A DNA stretch of 64,000 nt. Origin: Crossiella sp. S99.2. Its GTDB lineage: Bacteria; Actinomycetota; Actinomycetes; Mycobacteriales; Pseudonocardiaceae. The stretch covers positions 1-64,000 of the forward strand of contig NZ_JALMDK010000023.1 in the NCBI RefSeq assembly GCF_023094165.1, written 5' to 3'. The notes below the pieces were generated by a model that saw only the letters and a list, made by a program, of their open reading frames with translations, made no database searches and had not been told where the DNA came from. This document shows positions 63,640-64,000 of this stretch, piece after piece; positions within the stretch are counted from its first letter, which is position 1; each line of letters starts with the position of its first letter. The position numbers and the translations under genes are program-made.

Positions 63640-64000
63640 ATGACGACGCGAACGCACAGGTCGTCGAGTCGAATGGTTCGTCTGGTCGCGGCCGGGGCGG
63701 CACTGGTGCTGGGCCTGACCGCGTGCGGTGGCGGCGGTGACGCCGGCACTCCGAAGGACACGTCGGCCGGTGCCGCGCCGGGTTACCCCATCACCATCAC
63801 GCACAAGCTCGGCACCACCACGATCAAGGCCGCGCCCAAGCGGATCGTGGTGCTCGGCGAGACCGACCAGGACGCCCTGCTGGCACTGGGCATCCAGCCG
63901 ATCGCCACGATCAAGACGAGCATGGCCGACGGCATCGCGCCGTGGAGCAAGGCCAAGGTCACCGGCGCCACGCCGACCCTGCTCACCGTGGGCGACAACG
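63640..64000 (+). CDS. Iron-siderophore substrate-binding lipoprotein (5' part, cut by window end)
   Basis: The first 120 residues are visible. After a basic N-terminus and hydrophobic stretch (LVAAGAALVLGLTAC) comes a lipobox Cys and a Gly run, then YPITITHKLGTTTIKAAPKRIVVLGETDQDALLALGI, the typical opening of FepB/FhuD-like periplasmic-binding proteins. It should deliver the ferric siderophore to the FecCD permeases encoded at 39133-41189. The start is ATG 63640, with AAGAAGGA about 7 nt upstream and an excellent iron box before that. The frame is open to the window end. Confidence 0.92.
   Translation, partial: MTTRTHRSSSRMVRLVAAGAALVLGLTACGGGGDAGTPKDTSAGAAPGYPITITHKLGTTTIKAAPKRIVVLGETDQDALLALGIQPIATIKTSMADGIAPWSKAKVTGATPTLLTVGDN

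Overview
This is a 64 kb stretch of a high-GC actinomycete chromosome. The evidence is the strongly G/C-biased third codon positions, frequent GTG starts, TreX-TreY-TreZ, IdeR/DmdR1-type iron boxes and a salicylate-capped NRPS siderophore. A member of the Pseudonocardiales would fit, but nothing here fixes the genus. I saw no rRNA, tRNA, CRISPR array, transposase or phage gene.

Layout. (1) 205-9843: a polysaccharide-utilisation locus. A tightly coupled minus-strand operon encodes a GH95-like glycosidase, a polysaccharide lyase, a GH27 alpha-galactosidase, a Gfo/Idh/MocA oxidoreductase and a sugar-binding lipoprotein. A GH105-type hydrolase is divergent. (2) 10004-13727: two tandem EACC1-like plus membrane-anchored caspase pairs, resembling effector modules of prokaryotic conflict systems. 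(3) 13732-17658: a diguanylate cyclase, an MFS transporter, a mycoredoxin-like protein and a methyltransferase. (4) 17773-23982: treX-treY-treZ, which converts glycogen or maltodextrin to trehalose. (5) 24035-36716: regulators and small operons, including LuxR, SDR and SUMF1-like genes, a four-gene envelope operon with FixH-like and His-rich proteins divergent from a two-component system, a SpoIIE-type phosphatase, MarR, AraC, an XRE/MmyB-like regulator, a second SDR and a STAS protein. (6) 36853-64000: an iron/siderophore locus with a peptide-type binding lipoprotein, a FecCD-type ABC importer, a salicylate-AMP ligase, three NRPS proteins and a siderophore-binding lipoprotein cut by the window end.

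The NRPS genes read as one assembly line. Salicylate is loaded on an aryl carrier. A Cy-A-PCP module adds a cyclised Ser/Thr/Cys. Then come beta-alanine (by signature), Ser, N-methyl-N5-hydroxyornithine and N5-hydroxyornithine, with release by a thioesterase. This suggests a mixed phenolate/hydroxamate siderophore of the madurastatin/amychelin type. Three iron boxes (41222, 46431, 63594) would co-regulate import and synthesis.

Two patterns cross gene boundaries. A family of long hairpin repeats built on GAGTTGGCC...GTACGCC sits directly at gene 3' ends (four copies), and in one case supplies the last codons and stop of treZ. The 13-bp palindrome GTCCACWGTGGAC occurs six times exactly and several times with one mismatch, mostly inside genes and using codons that are rare in this genome.
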